A DNA stretch of 64,000 bases from Siphonodentalium dalli (lineage: Eukaryota > Mollusca > Scaphopoda > Gadilida > Siphonodentaliidae). The notes under the pieces are model-generated. The model saw only the letters and a program-made list of their open reading frames with translations. It did not search any database and was not told where the DNA came from. The translations under genes were made by a program, and so were the position numbers. Positions 1 to 10,917 of the stretch are shown here, in pieces (position 1 is the stretch's first letter; the number at the start of each line of letters is the position of its first letter). Location of the stretch: NCBI GenBank assembly GCA_032622095.1, contig CP136062.1, positions 11,311,710-11,375,709 on the forward strand, read 5' to 3'.

Positions 1-7
1 ATCCTGG

Positions 8-430
8 TGGCATCTATAGAGATAGAGATAATTTCAGAACTCCCCCCCCCCCATTTTATATCATTGCTGCTTTAGTACAGTCGCGATGCATTACATGGCA
101 ACTTCGCCCCACTAATTTATGTCAGTTCATCGGTACGAACCCCTTTTCTCCGAGTTCATATAAACAACCCAACATCTTATCCCGTATCACTATAGAAGTC
201 CATAAATGACTATTCTGGCACTATATAGAGATGACTAAGATTCTGACCACCACCCCCTATTTTATAGCCTTGTTGCAACAGTAGAGTTGAGATGCATACT
301 ACGTCAACGTTGGTCGTTATCGCTCTACAAATTTATATCGGTTCAACCCTTAGTTCCCTGTATCGCCCACCCCTCCCTCAATTTATTTTTTCATTTTTAT
401 TATAGTCTCGTTACGTACACATTTTATCTC
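8..430. repeat. Degenerate two-copy tandem repeat, period about 210 bp
   Basis: Two diverged copies follow one another. Both start with a CTATA(T)AGAGAT block (near 14 and 221), then a C-rich run, an ATTTTATA block, a GAGATGCAT-type block and an AATTTAT/TCGGTTC-type block in the same order. No coding potential is visible. I do not recognise the family. Confidence 0.45.
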
Positions 431-654
431 TTGTAACTTTTGCTTCAACACGCCGAGTTCCGCTGCAGACAATACAAAACTGACAACATTTTGAAATGTA
501 AGCAGGCTTCAAACTCATCTTATCCAAGAAAAACTCTGACTACATAAGAAATTTGTGTATAAGGTGTACGCGCATTTGTTGCGTTAAAACCCAAAGGTCC
601 CAAGTCAAGGTCCAAATCCCCAACACACTGATGTGAGGTTTAACTCCATCTACA

Positions 655-725
655 TACAGTAACGTCCAAAGTAATTGATCACTTAACCACAGCAGAATTA
701 TGGGTATTTTTTCAGGTAAACCGAT
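655..725 (+). repeat. Fragment of Tc1/mariner-like MITE (family of 3453-3636)
   Basis: This stretch matches one arm of the foldback at 3453-3636. It starts at TACAGTAA and contains the CTTAACCACAGCAGAATTATGGG-type core (compare 3478-3510), ending near TTTTCAGG. Only one arm is present. A third relative lies at 19364-19434. Confidence 0.55.
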
Positions 726-959
726 TATTTCAATGATATTTTCATTAACTGGGATCCAAAACCCGACCTACGGGAGCGCGCTAATAAGACAACAAATGAT
801 ACACATCGTTGACGATCTCTATGGGAAACCACGTTGACATTTAATAGAGAATTTCGATTAACTGCAATAACTTAAATAATCTCTAATTAATGCTGCCCGG
901 TAATGAAAAAAAAACATATCGAATAACTTATTATTTAACTAACCGAATAACTAATTGCG

Positions 960-1440
960 ATCAAGCCCAATAAGAATATTCCTTAAGGTATTGTGCTTAA
1001 GCGAAGTTTGAGATACCTTATTGCGCTTAAGCACAATATGATATTCCTGTGCAATAAGGAATATTCTTATTGCGCTTAAGTGTAATAAGACATTCCTTGT
1101 TACACACAAGCGAAATTACGTCCATATTGCACTTAAGCGCGATTAATATATATCTCATTAGATCGCCCTTGTGCAAATAGTAGAATAATTCTATATTTGT
1201 TCCACCCATTGTACCATGGGAATGGACTACACCACCTGAATTACAGGGAGTTTATGTACACTATATAATATATTCCTTATTAAGAGATACCTTATTGAGT
1301 TTTATTATCTAAGCGCAATATGAAAATTCCATCATTGCACTTAAACACAGTTAACTACTTCCATATTGCGCTTAAGCACAATAGAGATTCCCATATTGCA
1401 CTTAAGCGCAATTAGCTCTTCTTGCGCTTACTTAAAAAAT
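960..1440. repeat. Cluster of GCGCTTAAGC palindromic motifs
   Basis: About nine variants of ATTGCGCTTAAGCACAAT occur near 983, 1020, 1068, 1126, 1306, 1332, 1364, 1393 and 1418. Each is itself a near-palindrome and is usually followed by a GATATTCC/GACATTCC-type stretch. Spacing is irregular, so this is a clustered degenerate repeat, not a clean satellite. The same core sits at the centre of the MITEs at 25761-26511. Confidence 0.6.
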
Positions 1441-1889
1441 TGTTATAATTGTATTGTAACTATTGTTTTGTCCTTTAATATTTCCCATACATCATGTAGG
1501 CCCTACACATATATTATGCTAGAAAATTAGTACTATTGTTACTAATAGTACTCGTAGTAGTTAATACCACCTTACTGTCAATATTCTATCAAGGTTAGTT
1601 TCAAAATCATAACGTTAATTGCTATTACTATTTGTGTGTATTGTACATGTACATCAGTCATCAATTAACAAACTTAAGCAGAGCCTGGTTGAATATCTAC
1701 CATATATGGTGGGTTATTCCCATCTTCAAGCTGTTGATGTCCTTGAGACATTCAATGTGACTATGCTATTTTGCATGCGAACTAGTAGACCCTCCAATAG
1801 CTTATCATTACCACTCGGGATAGTGAGTATTTTTCCTCAATGAATTGAATTTCTTGTTAATGCACAGATTCTAGGACGGGTGGCGTGTT

Positions 1890-2043
1890 ATCAACACAGA
1901 ACGACATGTTTATTAATGGATTTGTTGATACGGCATTTGGGAATGATAGAACTTGAGGCTGTGCTTCTCTTTCTACACTTGAGCGCCAACCCCTTGTGTC
2001 GTATTAACAAACACATTAAGACACTAATGTCGTTCTGTGTGGT
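1890..2043. mobile_element. Short inverted-repeat (MITE-like) element
   Basis: The left arm begins ACACAGAACGACAT and the right arm ends with its reverse complement near 2040. Similarity continues inward over roughly 45 bases on each side (AATGTGTTTGTTAATACG-type block). The interior is about 60 bp and non-coding. Terminal duplications were not resolved. Confidence 0.5.
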
Positions 2044-2089
2044 TTAGATAAGTGTTTCTGGTATCATGCAGATTGTGTGTTTACTGCTC

Positions 2090-2670
2090 AGTTACTAGAC
2101 CAAGTCTTCTCGGAACACAACATCTTGAGATATCGGTTGGGTTGATGCTGTTTTGAACCGATTCATGTCCGGCTACATGTACTCTTCTATAACAGACTTT
2201 CACTTGAACCCATAATGTGTTAATCATCTGAAATGTTCGCGATTACTCTGTACTCAAAATGATATATCATTTACCGTGATAGAAAGATGATACGATCGTT
2301 TAATTTATGGTTTAGATACATTTCCTGATAACGCGACAAATCAAAATGGTCTGGAAAGCAAGGCTTTGTTAACAAATAAATTATCATTGCTTTAGCAACG
2401 GACGTATGATATATGCAGGTTTGAAATCATCATGATTGGGAAAGGCTGCCCTCTACGCTTTTATACACAAAGCTTCCATGTGACCTAATCCGATGATATA
2501 CCGGTACAAGTACTATATTACACTCCAGCTCACGATTCTGGGTGTAAAGTTCGTTATAGAAGAGTAACGGGATGGGACTCGGCATAAAACAGCATAAACC
2601 CAATCGATATCTCAAGCTGTGGACCGAGAATACTTGGTCTAATCGGGTACATTCATGTATTTCAGGCATC
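2090..2670. mobile_element. Foldback element with about 120-bp diverged arms
   Basis: The 2095-2215 arm (GACCAAGTCTTCTCGG, then CTTGAGATATCG, ATGCTGTTTT and ACTCTTCTATAAC) reappears as its reverse complement at 2540-2665. The ~320-bp loop is AT-rich. The small open frames on both strands here are produced by the mirror symmetry and are not genes. Confidence 0.6.
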
Positions 2671-2685
2671 AAAGAGAGACTGCAC

Positions 2686-2775
2686 ACTAAATCCGGCCAT
2701 TTATGGGATCATCTCCTTTTATACTCAACAGAATATATGCAACAACTGAATGATTTATTTAAGCCATGATTTAGT
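2686..2775 (+). repeat. Arm of the CCGGCCATTTATGG MITE family
   Basis: The stretch CACACTAAATCCGGCC, then ATCTCCTTTTATACTCAACA and AAGCCATGATTTAGT, matches the left arm of the complete element at 16063-16417. Here it abuts a different palindrome (2775-2951) and no matching right arm was found, so it is partial. Confidence 0.6.
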
Positions 2776-2951
2776 AAGCAATTTTTTCATGTGTCTTTTG
2801 GGAACAGTCAAAATTGTTGTCCTGATGTATCAGGAATGACTATCGAACTGTTGCCCAAGGCCGACGTCCAAGGGTAACAGTTCGATGGTCATTCCTGATA
2901 CCGATGGACAACAAGTTTGACTGTTCTCAAAAGACACATGAAATAATTGCT
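2775..2951. mobile_element. Near-perfect palindrome (MITE core)
   Basis: Arms of about 80 bases (left GTGTCTTTTGGGAACAGTCA, right its near-reverse-complement ending near 2938) flank a tiny centre around 2862-2870. Transcribed, it would fold into one long hairpin. It directly follows a MITE arm of another family (2686-2775), so it may be that element's core. Confidence 0.65.
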
Positions 2952-3452
2952 TTGTTATCCAATACACTTGCTTGTATATAATCAGGTCATTGCTAATTAA
3001 TCAAGTTCTTTAATAGTGTAATTGCTTATTATGAGAACTAATTGGAATATACTGCCATGTATCTGAATGCAAAAAGCAAATGTAGTGAATATTGAATAAC
3101 ATATATAATATAATATATATCAGATATAAAATAGGTTCAGTCAAGTTATTATCTGGGTCATAATGCCGACTGTTTGTATATTTAAAATAATGTCACTCCT
3201 TATACACATAATTATTTGCTTTAAGATTTAAATGAGTCGAAAAAGTGTTATTAATTAAAATGGCATGCCATAATTGAAGTTGAAAAATGCACAAAGTTAT
3301 TATGTGACGGTATTATAGCATATTATATATCTTTCATTTCGATTATTATTTGTTCTCTGATACACATGTTTTTGCAAAGTACATGCAATTGTACATGGAC
3401 CTGATCTTTAAACGCCCTTAATGGCATGACGTTCTATGGAACTATGGGTGTA

Positions 3453-3636
3453 CAGTAATGCTCTAATTAATCGACATCTTAACCACAGCATAATTTTGGG
3501 TCACTTTTCAGGATTTAGTCGGAAATATGGCGTGTTGCCATTCATCAATGGCAACAAGCCATATTTCCGATTAAATCCTGAAAAGTACCACAAACTTCTG
3601 ATGTGGTTAAGATGTCGATTAATTAGAGCATTACTG
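3453..3636. mobile_element. Tc1/mariner-like foldback MITE, 184 bp, TA target site
   Basis: The termini read CAGTAATGCTC and GAGCATTACTG, flanked by TA at 3451-3452 and 3637-3638. The whole element is an almost perfect palindrome with a centre near 3545. The TA duplication and CAGT end fit the Tc1/mariner superfamily; that assignment is inference from termini only. Partial relatives lie at 655-725 and 19364-19434. ORFs on both strands inside it are shadows of the symmetry. Confidence 0.75.
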
Positions 3637-4149
3637 TAGCCTGCATACCATAATGTATGTGATGAAGAATATAACAGTAAGTAACATTTAATTAGCACAC
3701 AATGGTTTTAACCAGTGACAACAACAAAGAAATAAGACATCTATTCCTGTGGAATCTTACTAAATTATGCTTACTTAGCACAACAAGGAATATATTGAAT
3801 GTATCTACTTGCTCTTGTATAACTGGATTATTACAGTTAGACAGCGTCCATTCCCTAACTGTAATGATGGTGATGAATGGTAACATTCGAAATCGGAATG
3901 TTGTATGTTATGCCACTCATGGGAACCCTCGAACGATTAAGATTAATCTCGGACCTGGTCTCCACCCTGCTGTGTACATTTGTTTGGTTTTGTGGTGTAT
4001 TTATCAAAGGTCCACTTTCTGCTGCATTGTCCGAAATTAACTTGCGAACCTCCTGTTGAAGGTAATTTTCTTGTGAAGAAGTTAGTTGGAGAATGTCTAC
4101 ATTAGATAGGTCTATCTCTGGGTCGACGACCAGATTTTCTGTACTTTGT

Positions 4150-5204
4150 GGAGCATGTATTTATTGTGAGTCAGAGTGTACAGGCATTGCAGATACCACA
4201 TTTGCTAGAGTAGCCGCCATCCTTTCCTGCTGTTCCTCACTGGTTCTCGCGTAACTTCGGATGTTGCTCTCAGACTTATGTCCAGATATAGCCATCACAC
4301 GACGAGCCTCATAGTCATTGAGTAGGGTAATTGAGGTGGCACGTAAGCAGTGATTTGTATACTTTTTTTATAACTGGGCCGCTGATGACAACTTTTTCAT
4401 CTAGTCGCCCAACGTATTCTTTCCAAATGGAGAATTGTCATACCACGGTTCACTTTCAACAATCTTTGACTTTGGCCTTTGAAAGAAAAAGTCGCATTCG
4501 TGGTTTAATTTGGAAAGATACTTGACGAATGAGTTGCAAGGACACGTATTATTTTCAGTTTTGTAGATTCGGCCTCCTTAAATGTCGGTATCCTGGACAC
4601 CACCTCTGTGTTATTTTTGTAGTCATATCTTTTAGCGTAATATATTTGCAATTCTCATCGAACACAAAATCAATCTTTCTAATGTCACGAAGATTCTCTC
4701 GGCCACAATTACAGAAATAAATCATAAAATCTTGGAAAACCTTGTCTTGCAGTCCACGCGGAGTGCCCATCTTCAGAAAATCATACAGTTTCTTCAGATC
4801 TTCTTTACTCAGTGCGTCCTTGTTGGTCATCTTCGTCTTACCCTCATGTTTCAATTTGGCTATACACGGAATATTCTGTTTGAGCTGGTGAATTCAGGTG
4901 AATTTACATTGTCCAAATTGTTGAACTTCTCGAAGTGTTTTTGCAGTCCATACCGGATTGACAGCATAGATTTATGTGTGTACAATTCTCCATCACTCTT
5001 TCTAGCAGCCGCATAAAACGATTTGAGAATGGAATCCAATTCCGAAGCAGCGACATCAGCCGAAGGAATTTCCACATATTGTTCGGAGCAGTACGTTTTT
5101 AGAATGTTCACGGCACTTTTGATGACATTCTTTGTGCTTAGAGAATCTCTATTCTCTAACAAGTAATTGATGTCATCCTCGGAAATATCAGAAAATCGAG
5201 ACAT
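4150..5204 (-). pseudogene. Crypton-type tyrosine recombinase (DUF3504) pseudogene
   Basis: Read on the minus strand, this is an intronless relic of the DUF3504/Crypton-derived recombinase family, the group that also gave vertebrate KCTD1, QRICH1 and ZMYM domains. The N-terminal part (5204-4862) has the usual helical segment with YCSEQY and SIRYGLQKHF. The frame shifts near 4860, and the middle part (to 4555) has SKEDLKKLYDFL and FMIYFCNCGRENLRDI. After a second shift near 4610 the catalytic part carries GRIYKTENNTCPCNSF, WYDNSPFGKNTLG, YTNHCLRATS and SGHKSESNIRSYAR. The Arg of CLRAT, the His of SGH and the Tyr of RSY fit the tyrosine recombinase signature. In-frame stops lie before GGRIY, after NTLGD and before KKYTNH, so no full protein can be made. 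The family assignment rests on motif order recognised by eye. Confidence 0.85.
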
Positions 5205-5289
5205 AATTGTGTTGTTTATCAAGCGTGACAATGCGGAAATCCGGTATAATTAAAAACCGAAACCGGAAATTTCCGGAAATAGCCGAAAC

Positions 5290-5465
5290 GTCACGAAATT
5301 CGTTCGGGCCAGTCAACAGTTCGCTCGGAGCACAGTCAACAGTTCGCTCGGAGCCAGTCAACAGTTCGCTCGGGTCGGGCAACAGTCCACCCGTGACGTC
5401 ACGAATGCTGACCGTGATTGAAAATCCGGCAACAATTCATTCAGGGCGGGCAACAGTTCGTTGCG
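5290..5465 (+). repeat. Short tandem repeat with AACAGTTCGCTCGG core
   Basis: Four to five units of about 20-24 bases (CAGTCAACAGTTCGCTCGG and variants) run from 5313 to about 5385, with looser copies to 5460 (GGGCAACAGTTCG). The stretch is GC-rich compared with its surroundings and lies just upstream of the Crypton relic's start. A promoter role is possible but unsupported. Confidence 0.6.
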
Positions 5466-5544
5466 GCGTTATGAACGCGAATTTGGCGCTAACCAGTTAA
5501 TTCTAAATCCCAATGATTTACGTAGTAAAACTCTACAATCGGGT

Positions 5545-5717
5545 AACAATGCAAAATACACTCGTCTGCACAAACACCATGGTAATTATAATGACAATGA
5601 ATAAATGGGTGGAGTAATACATTCATTTTCATTATAATTACCATGTTTTTGCGTCGTTCACAGAGCACACAAGTGTATTTTGCACCATTGCTGCATATAG
5701 TCTGCTAAGGAGACGGT
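5545..5717. mobile_element. MITE core, family of 16063-16417
   Basis: It shares with 16063-16417 the TGCAAAATACACTC end, the ACCATGGTAATTATAA block, the mirrored TTATAATTACCATG block and the AAGTGTATTTTGCA end. The arms pair with each other around a centre near 5615. The outer CCGG-containing arm is missing on the left and reduced to GGAGACGGTCAC on the right. Confidence 0.65.
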
Positions 5718-5720
5718 CAC

Positions 5721-8262
5721 ATTAACATATTGTACAACAACAGTTTTTCAAAATAAAAATTAAGTGTTTGCTGCGTATTCCAATTGTTTACTAACAGGGT
5801 TCCCAATCTGATGTCCAGTGTTATCTGATACACATTAAAACTGATACTTGAAGCCTGTATGATTGCTACATGAAACAGCCCTTGAAATTGGCATTTGTCT
5901 TCTATATTATTTGACAATTTCTTTATAACTGCATGAAATTATATATCCGCTTCTACGGCATTACATTTTGCATAGCTAAAATTTCTAGGGCTGCCTGTAT
6001 ACCGGAATACGGTATACTGAGATCCAGCCAATAAACCCATCACAGTACATGTTGGTGCCGATAGTTGTATATCCAATTTCAAGTGTCAGAGTCATGCACA
6101 CTGAATTTAAGTTTTAAATTCAGATCACCCACTATTGCCAGTGTTGTATTATTCCATATTAGTGTAACGGTTGCCTCATCCATTTATGATGACCATTCAA
6201 CAAACATAAGTTATATATTTATCACGATGGTGCCCTTATCAAATGGTATTTAAGTAGGACGTCCTATGGGATTGTTGTGATACATACACAGTTTACACTT
6301 AACATTGCGACGAGCAGAAAATTGGCTTGGAAATAGGAAATTTTGACACACTTGGTGTCAGACCAGACCAGGTATTTTAAATTGGCAGATAAGCCATCAT
6401 GCGGATTTATTTGATGATAGATATGATAGACAATCCACGCCTCAAATCAAGCCTAATAATTTATCAACTTTCTCGTGTTACGGTTATAAAAGGTTGAAAA
6501 TACATCTTAATATGTAATTCTTTATATGTAAATTGTAATTGTTACTAGACTTCGGCCTTTGAAATTTTGTCACATAATACTAGCAATATATCGGTGTACA
6601 TTTTAACCCAGTCTTATCAGTATCGTGTTGGTAAAATAAAAACAATTCAAAGCAAATCCGGAGGTGGGTGGTCAAATCTATGAAAAAACATGTTTTACAC
6701 CCTCATGTCAATTTTTCATTGTATAGCTTATAGGCCCTGGTAGGCCCTCTGTAATACTTACAAATATTATGAAAGATAAAATTGGTATGAGTTAACCAAA
6801 TGGTTAACAAAATAACGGGGCTATTTAAATATGACACAACGATTTACCGTAAGTATAATCTTGATAAAACCGGTAATAGTTCATTGTACATGTTTGTGTA
6901 GGTACATGTACATCTCAATCGGCCACATTAGAGTTAGCAAAATTATTCTCTTTAGTGTCTGATCTCCATCATTTGTTGGTGATTACACAGGAATTTGTGA
7001 ACACTGGTGGGTGACTAATACTTGTGGGAAACAAACTATATTGTTTGCAGGTTTGGGTTATTTGCCACGAAATTGCCAGATGAACAACAAATATGTTCAA
7101 TCCTGCAAATTTGTTCTACCGGTACCTCTCTCCTCCCCAACTATGTGATATCGACTAAAGTAATGAAAAGCCACATGGTTCAGGGAACATTATATCATGT
7201 TATATAATATACGTGCACCAGTACATGCACACAATAAGAGTCACATGTCAGTTTTCTGGGAAATCACACCACTTGTATTATTACTATAGTAGTTAGTTAT
7301 AAGTCTCTGTCCTTCAAAAACATGTTTCACAACCGGTTGATTTATTTGACATCTCTCTTCCTCTTATTGACATTATTCTTCAAACATTAATGAAATATCA
7401 CCACATGAAACTAAATCTAATTTAATTAATTCCTATTTCCAACCTCAAAACCTGTAAATATTATTTTTCAATGTGTTTGGATTCACATACACATGTTCTT
7501 CGAATCACTCAAATGAAACGCCATTTATAGCTATTTAACTCAGCTTCTTGTTATTATACTCAACAAATCACTAACACGTCAATTTCCATTTGGACAGAAT
7601 GTTTTCGCCGTTTATACAACTATTGTCTTGAAGGCGCTAGTACGGATCATGTGCAGACCCAGACATTTTGAAAACCTTATTCTGAGTTTTAAATTCTCAG
7701 TCTAAAAACTACAATGGATTATATTGTATTACTATTGGTTTTAAAGAATACCAGCACATGTCGATAAAAGTAGTTTAATACATGAATAGTTTGTAAAAAG
7801 TGTTTTTATAACCCATTTTACTTTGAAGTGATTCCCCAGAAAACAGGTATATGACCCATACATGTACACCATAAACTCTTCTTAAATGTTCCTGGACCCC
7901 TGTGTGGAACGTTTTAGGGCACATGTATTATGTATATAACATATTTCGAAATAGCACTAGCTGAGAGCGACATACTAGTACATGCACTTGTAGTTACTGG
8001 AGAAAACAGAGTTGATTCCTAACTCAGAATTTATTGATAAAGACCCTGGCGAACTTTGTCAGTACACTTTTTTTATAGACAAATTGAATGTCAATAGATC
8101 AAAATCAATGGCATATTTAATCAAAGTCACCACTCCTTGCCGATATGGATTCAAAAATAATTTCAGAGTGATTTAGCAGTAGACAAGATGGCCATGCGGG
8201 CCTGCTAGCTAATCAAGCTCGGGCAATTTATGCATGTTGCGAAAACAAATGAACCTGTCCAA

Positions 8263-8265
<3 letters not shown>
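5721..8265. other. AT-rich stretch without recognisable genes
   Basis: I found no protein-like frame, RNA gene or clear repeat here. The longest frames are about 60 codons and biased by base composition. Splice-like sites are no more frequent than chance would give. Confidence 0.5.

Positions 8266-8299
<34 letters not shown>
8266..8299. repeat. (TA)n microsatellite
   Basis: An uninterrupted run of TA dinucleotides immediately precedes the foldback element at 8311-8977. A second TA run at 9173-9197 lies on the other side of that element. Confidence 0.95.
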
Positions 8300-8302
<3 letters not shown>

Positions 8303-8310
8303 GAGTAAGC

Positions 8311-8977
8311 ATTAGGAGGACAATTGACCATCATTAGGCAGACTGCGACTTTATGCAGACGAAATCCGGTCTGCCTAATTTTTGCACGCCAGTCACAACT
8401 AATTGTCTTACGATTTAATTGTTAACCCCTCTCCTTGTTCAACCGATTTAGGTTGTCTTTTGTCTATAAAATGATGGGATTGAAAAAATGCTTGTTAAGG
8501 GCATTTCCGCCCCGATAATTTTGAGACATGTATATTCGATCGATATATAGTTTCATCATTGTGCGGTCTTTTTTCAATCCCGAAATTTGTACTCAATTTC
8601 GATATATACACCAGATTTCTCGATGTTTTAATGACATTTGGCCAGTTATCTCCTTTTTTGCTGCATCCTATACATACAAAATGCAAAACCAGAAAAGTTG
8701 ATTTTTTCAAGACCGCTGTAGATGTTTCGACCACACAATGATATATCGATCGAATATACATGTCTCAAAAAATCGGGGCTGAAATGCCCTTAACAAAAAA
8801 AAAATTCAATCCCATCATTTTATAGACAAAAGACAACCTAAATCGGTTGAACAAGGAGAGATGTTAACAATTAAAGCACCAGATAACTAGTTTTGACTGG
8901 TATGCAAAAAATAGGCAGACCGGATTTGGTCTGCATAATGTCGCAGTATGCCCAATGATGGTCAATGGTCCTCCTAA
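8311..8977. mobile_element. Large foldback element with about 255-bp arms
   Basis: The left arm (8311-8565) and right arm (8722-8977) are reverse complements with few differences. They share TTAGGAGGACMATTGACCATC at the ends, AACCGATTTAGGTTGTCTTT-type and ATTCGATCGATATAT-type blocks, and ATTCAATCCCATCATTTTATAG-type sequence (8467-8487 versus 8804-8824). The loop (8566-8721) has no coding signature. The motif TTAGGCAGAC or its complement occurs near both ends and again at 9121 and 9151. Overlapping plus- and minus-strand ORFs at 8495-8761 result from the symmetry. Confidence 0.8.
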
Positions 8978-9172
8978 CATTAGGCAGACCTGAGAATTTG
9001 TATATTTCATATTACTTGAGGAATCACAAATTCCCATTGATCATAGCTTGGTGGTCACATTTAGAACAAAACTGGAGAAAGAGTATTTAAAATTGAGCAG
9101 TTTTAAAGTTTTATGAATATGTCTGCCTAATGATGGTATTAGGGTCATGTCTGCCTAAGGCTGAAAGCAGCC

Positions 9173-9197
9173 TTATATATATATATATATATATATA
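9173..9197. repeat. (TA)n microsatellite
   Basis: A short TA run separates the TTAGGCAGAC-rich zone from the start of the tandem-repeat element at 9198. Confidence 0.9.
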
Positions 9198-9955
9198 CTA
9201 GCTGGTGGACCCGACTTCGTCCGGGCTGTTTCCCTTCTGCTTTTCGGTGAATTGCGCGATTTGACCTTGAATTGACCATTTTGAAGGTCAAGGTCAGGTC
9301 GGGGGTCACGATTTGACCCGTTCAAAACACTCCTCGGCAAAAGTTCCCCAAGGTATCAAATTTCTTCGAAATCCGTCCGTTTTACCCGATTTGACCTTGA
9401 ATTGACATTTTCGAAGGTCATGGTCAGGTCGGGGTAACGATTTTACCCATCCAAAAGACTCTCCGGACAAAATTACTACTATGGTATCAAATTTCGTCGA
9501 AATCCCGTCAAAATTCGCGATTTGACCTTGAATTGACAATTTTGAAGGTCAAGGTCATGTAGAGGTCACGATTTGACCCGTCCAAAATACTTCCCGGACA
9601 ACAGTTCCCCTAAGTATCAAATTTCGTCAAAATCCGTCCGTCTTACCCGATTTAACCTCTAATTGACCTTTTTGAAGGTCAAGGTCAGGTCGATGAAACG
9701 ATTTGACCCATCCAAAAGACTCCCCGGACAAAATTACCACTACGGTATCAAATTTCGTTGAAATCCGTCCCGTTTTACCCCATTTGACCTTGAATTGACA
9801 TTTTTGAAGGTCAAGGTAAGATCGGGGTCACGATTTGACACTCCCTGAACAAAATTACCCGTAGATGTATAATTTCGTCGAAATCCGTCCAGCAGTTTTC
9901 CCGGCCATAGCTAACAGACAAACAGGCAGACATAAGTCCCAAAATATATATTAGA
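9198..9955 (+). mobile_element. Non-autonomous element with five internal ~130-bp tandem repeats
   Basis: The head reads CTAGCTGGTGGACCCGACTT and the tail reads GTCCAGCAGTTTTCCCGG, then CATAGCTAACAGACA and TTAGAT. Between them a unit containing GATTTGACCTTGAATTGAC repeats at 9258, 9388, 9519, 9649 and 9781, spacing 130-132 bases. Each unit also holds a second CGATTTGACCC half-unit. A 'CTAGCTGGTGGACCCG' head with an AGTTTTCCCGGCCATAGCTAACAGACA tail resembles 3' ends of animal non-autonomous retroelements; the class is uncertain. A second copy of the tail lies at 10297-10350. Confidence 0.65.
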
Positions 9956-10296
9956 TCATTTGTGGGTACCCGTTTCAAGGTGAAAGTCACCTCGGGCGGA
10001 AAAAACTGACCAGTTGAAAATCTCCCCCATTCTTAGGAACCCCTAAGTACGAACAGACACAATAATCACACAACACGCTCATGTCTGGACACAGACACAA
10101 CACTCTCATGTCTGGACAGACACGTTCTTTATCAACGACACTGCGGATACGAACGCTCTTTATCTATCACGCAATTAACCCATGAATTCCCATTGCGGTG
10201 GCGGGGGAATGGAGAAGGAGTGCTCTGACGTTCTCAGAAGCGGTGTGATCACACTTCATCTGGGATTTTACCCTTAGATAGGAAGCTTTGGCTCAA

Positions 10297-10350
10297 TCCG
10301 TCCGGCAGTTTTCCCGGCCATAGCTAACACACAGACAGAAGTCCCAACAA
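10297..10350 (+). repeat. Second copy of the CAGTTTTCCCGGCCATAGC tail
   Basis: The sequence TCCGTCCGGCAGTTTTCCCG, then GCCATAGCTAACACACAGAC, followed by an A-run, matches the end of the element at 9198-9955. Only the tail is present, as expected for a 5'-truncated retrocopy. Confidence 0.6.
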
Positions 10351-10815
10351 AAAAAAATATATATATATATACATATATGAGAGTCTCATATAGGGAGTCT
10401 CGCATATATAAGAGAATACATTTGGAAGACTGAATAGACTGAAAGAAATGTAGGAATAGAAACTGGTACAAAGTTGTGTCCACATACGGACGCAGGATGG
10501 AAAGACGGACGGATGGACAAGCTGATTTTTATTATATTATATCGAACATTTATAGACACACTGACATTCTAATATTTATATACCATCGAATAAATTTCCT
10601 TCTCGTCACAAAACCTATTAGGCAGCTTTATTGCTATTGTGAATAGCAGCCATGTCTGAGTGGGTAACCGGTCACTGACACAGCGTGCAAGGTTAATGAT
10701 AATTAATAGTCACTGTTTTAGTGGCAAAATGTGTGTGGTAGTCCTTTTTAGTGACCTTTTTAGTTTTTGTGTTTTTTTACTTTGCTATGGAAATTTATAA
10801 AGATATTATGTCTAT

Positions 10816-10917
10816 ACACCAGGTAAGTGATATTGCTCTACACCAGATAGGTGATTTTGTTTTACACCAGATAGGTGATATTGTTTTACACCAGATAGGT
10901 GATTGTATTTTACCAGA
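10816..10917 (+). repeat. 24-bp minisatellite, four to five copies
   Basis: Units with the core ACACCAGATAGGTGATATTG start at 10816, 10840, 10864 and 10888 with a decayed copy at 10911. The period is exactly 24 bases, a multiple of three. This is why a minus-strand frame there reads as a repeated HLSGVKQ peptide, which I do not regard as a gene. Confidence 0.85.

Noticed and set aside
8495-8761. Overlapping plus and minus frames
   Set aside because: They are produced by the mirror symmetry of the foldback at 8311-8977.
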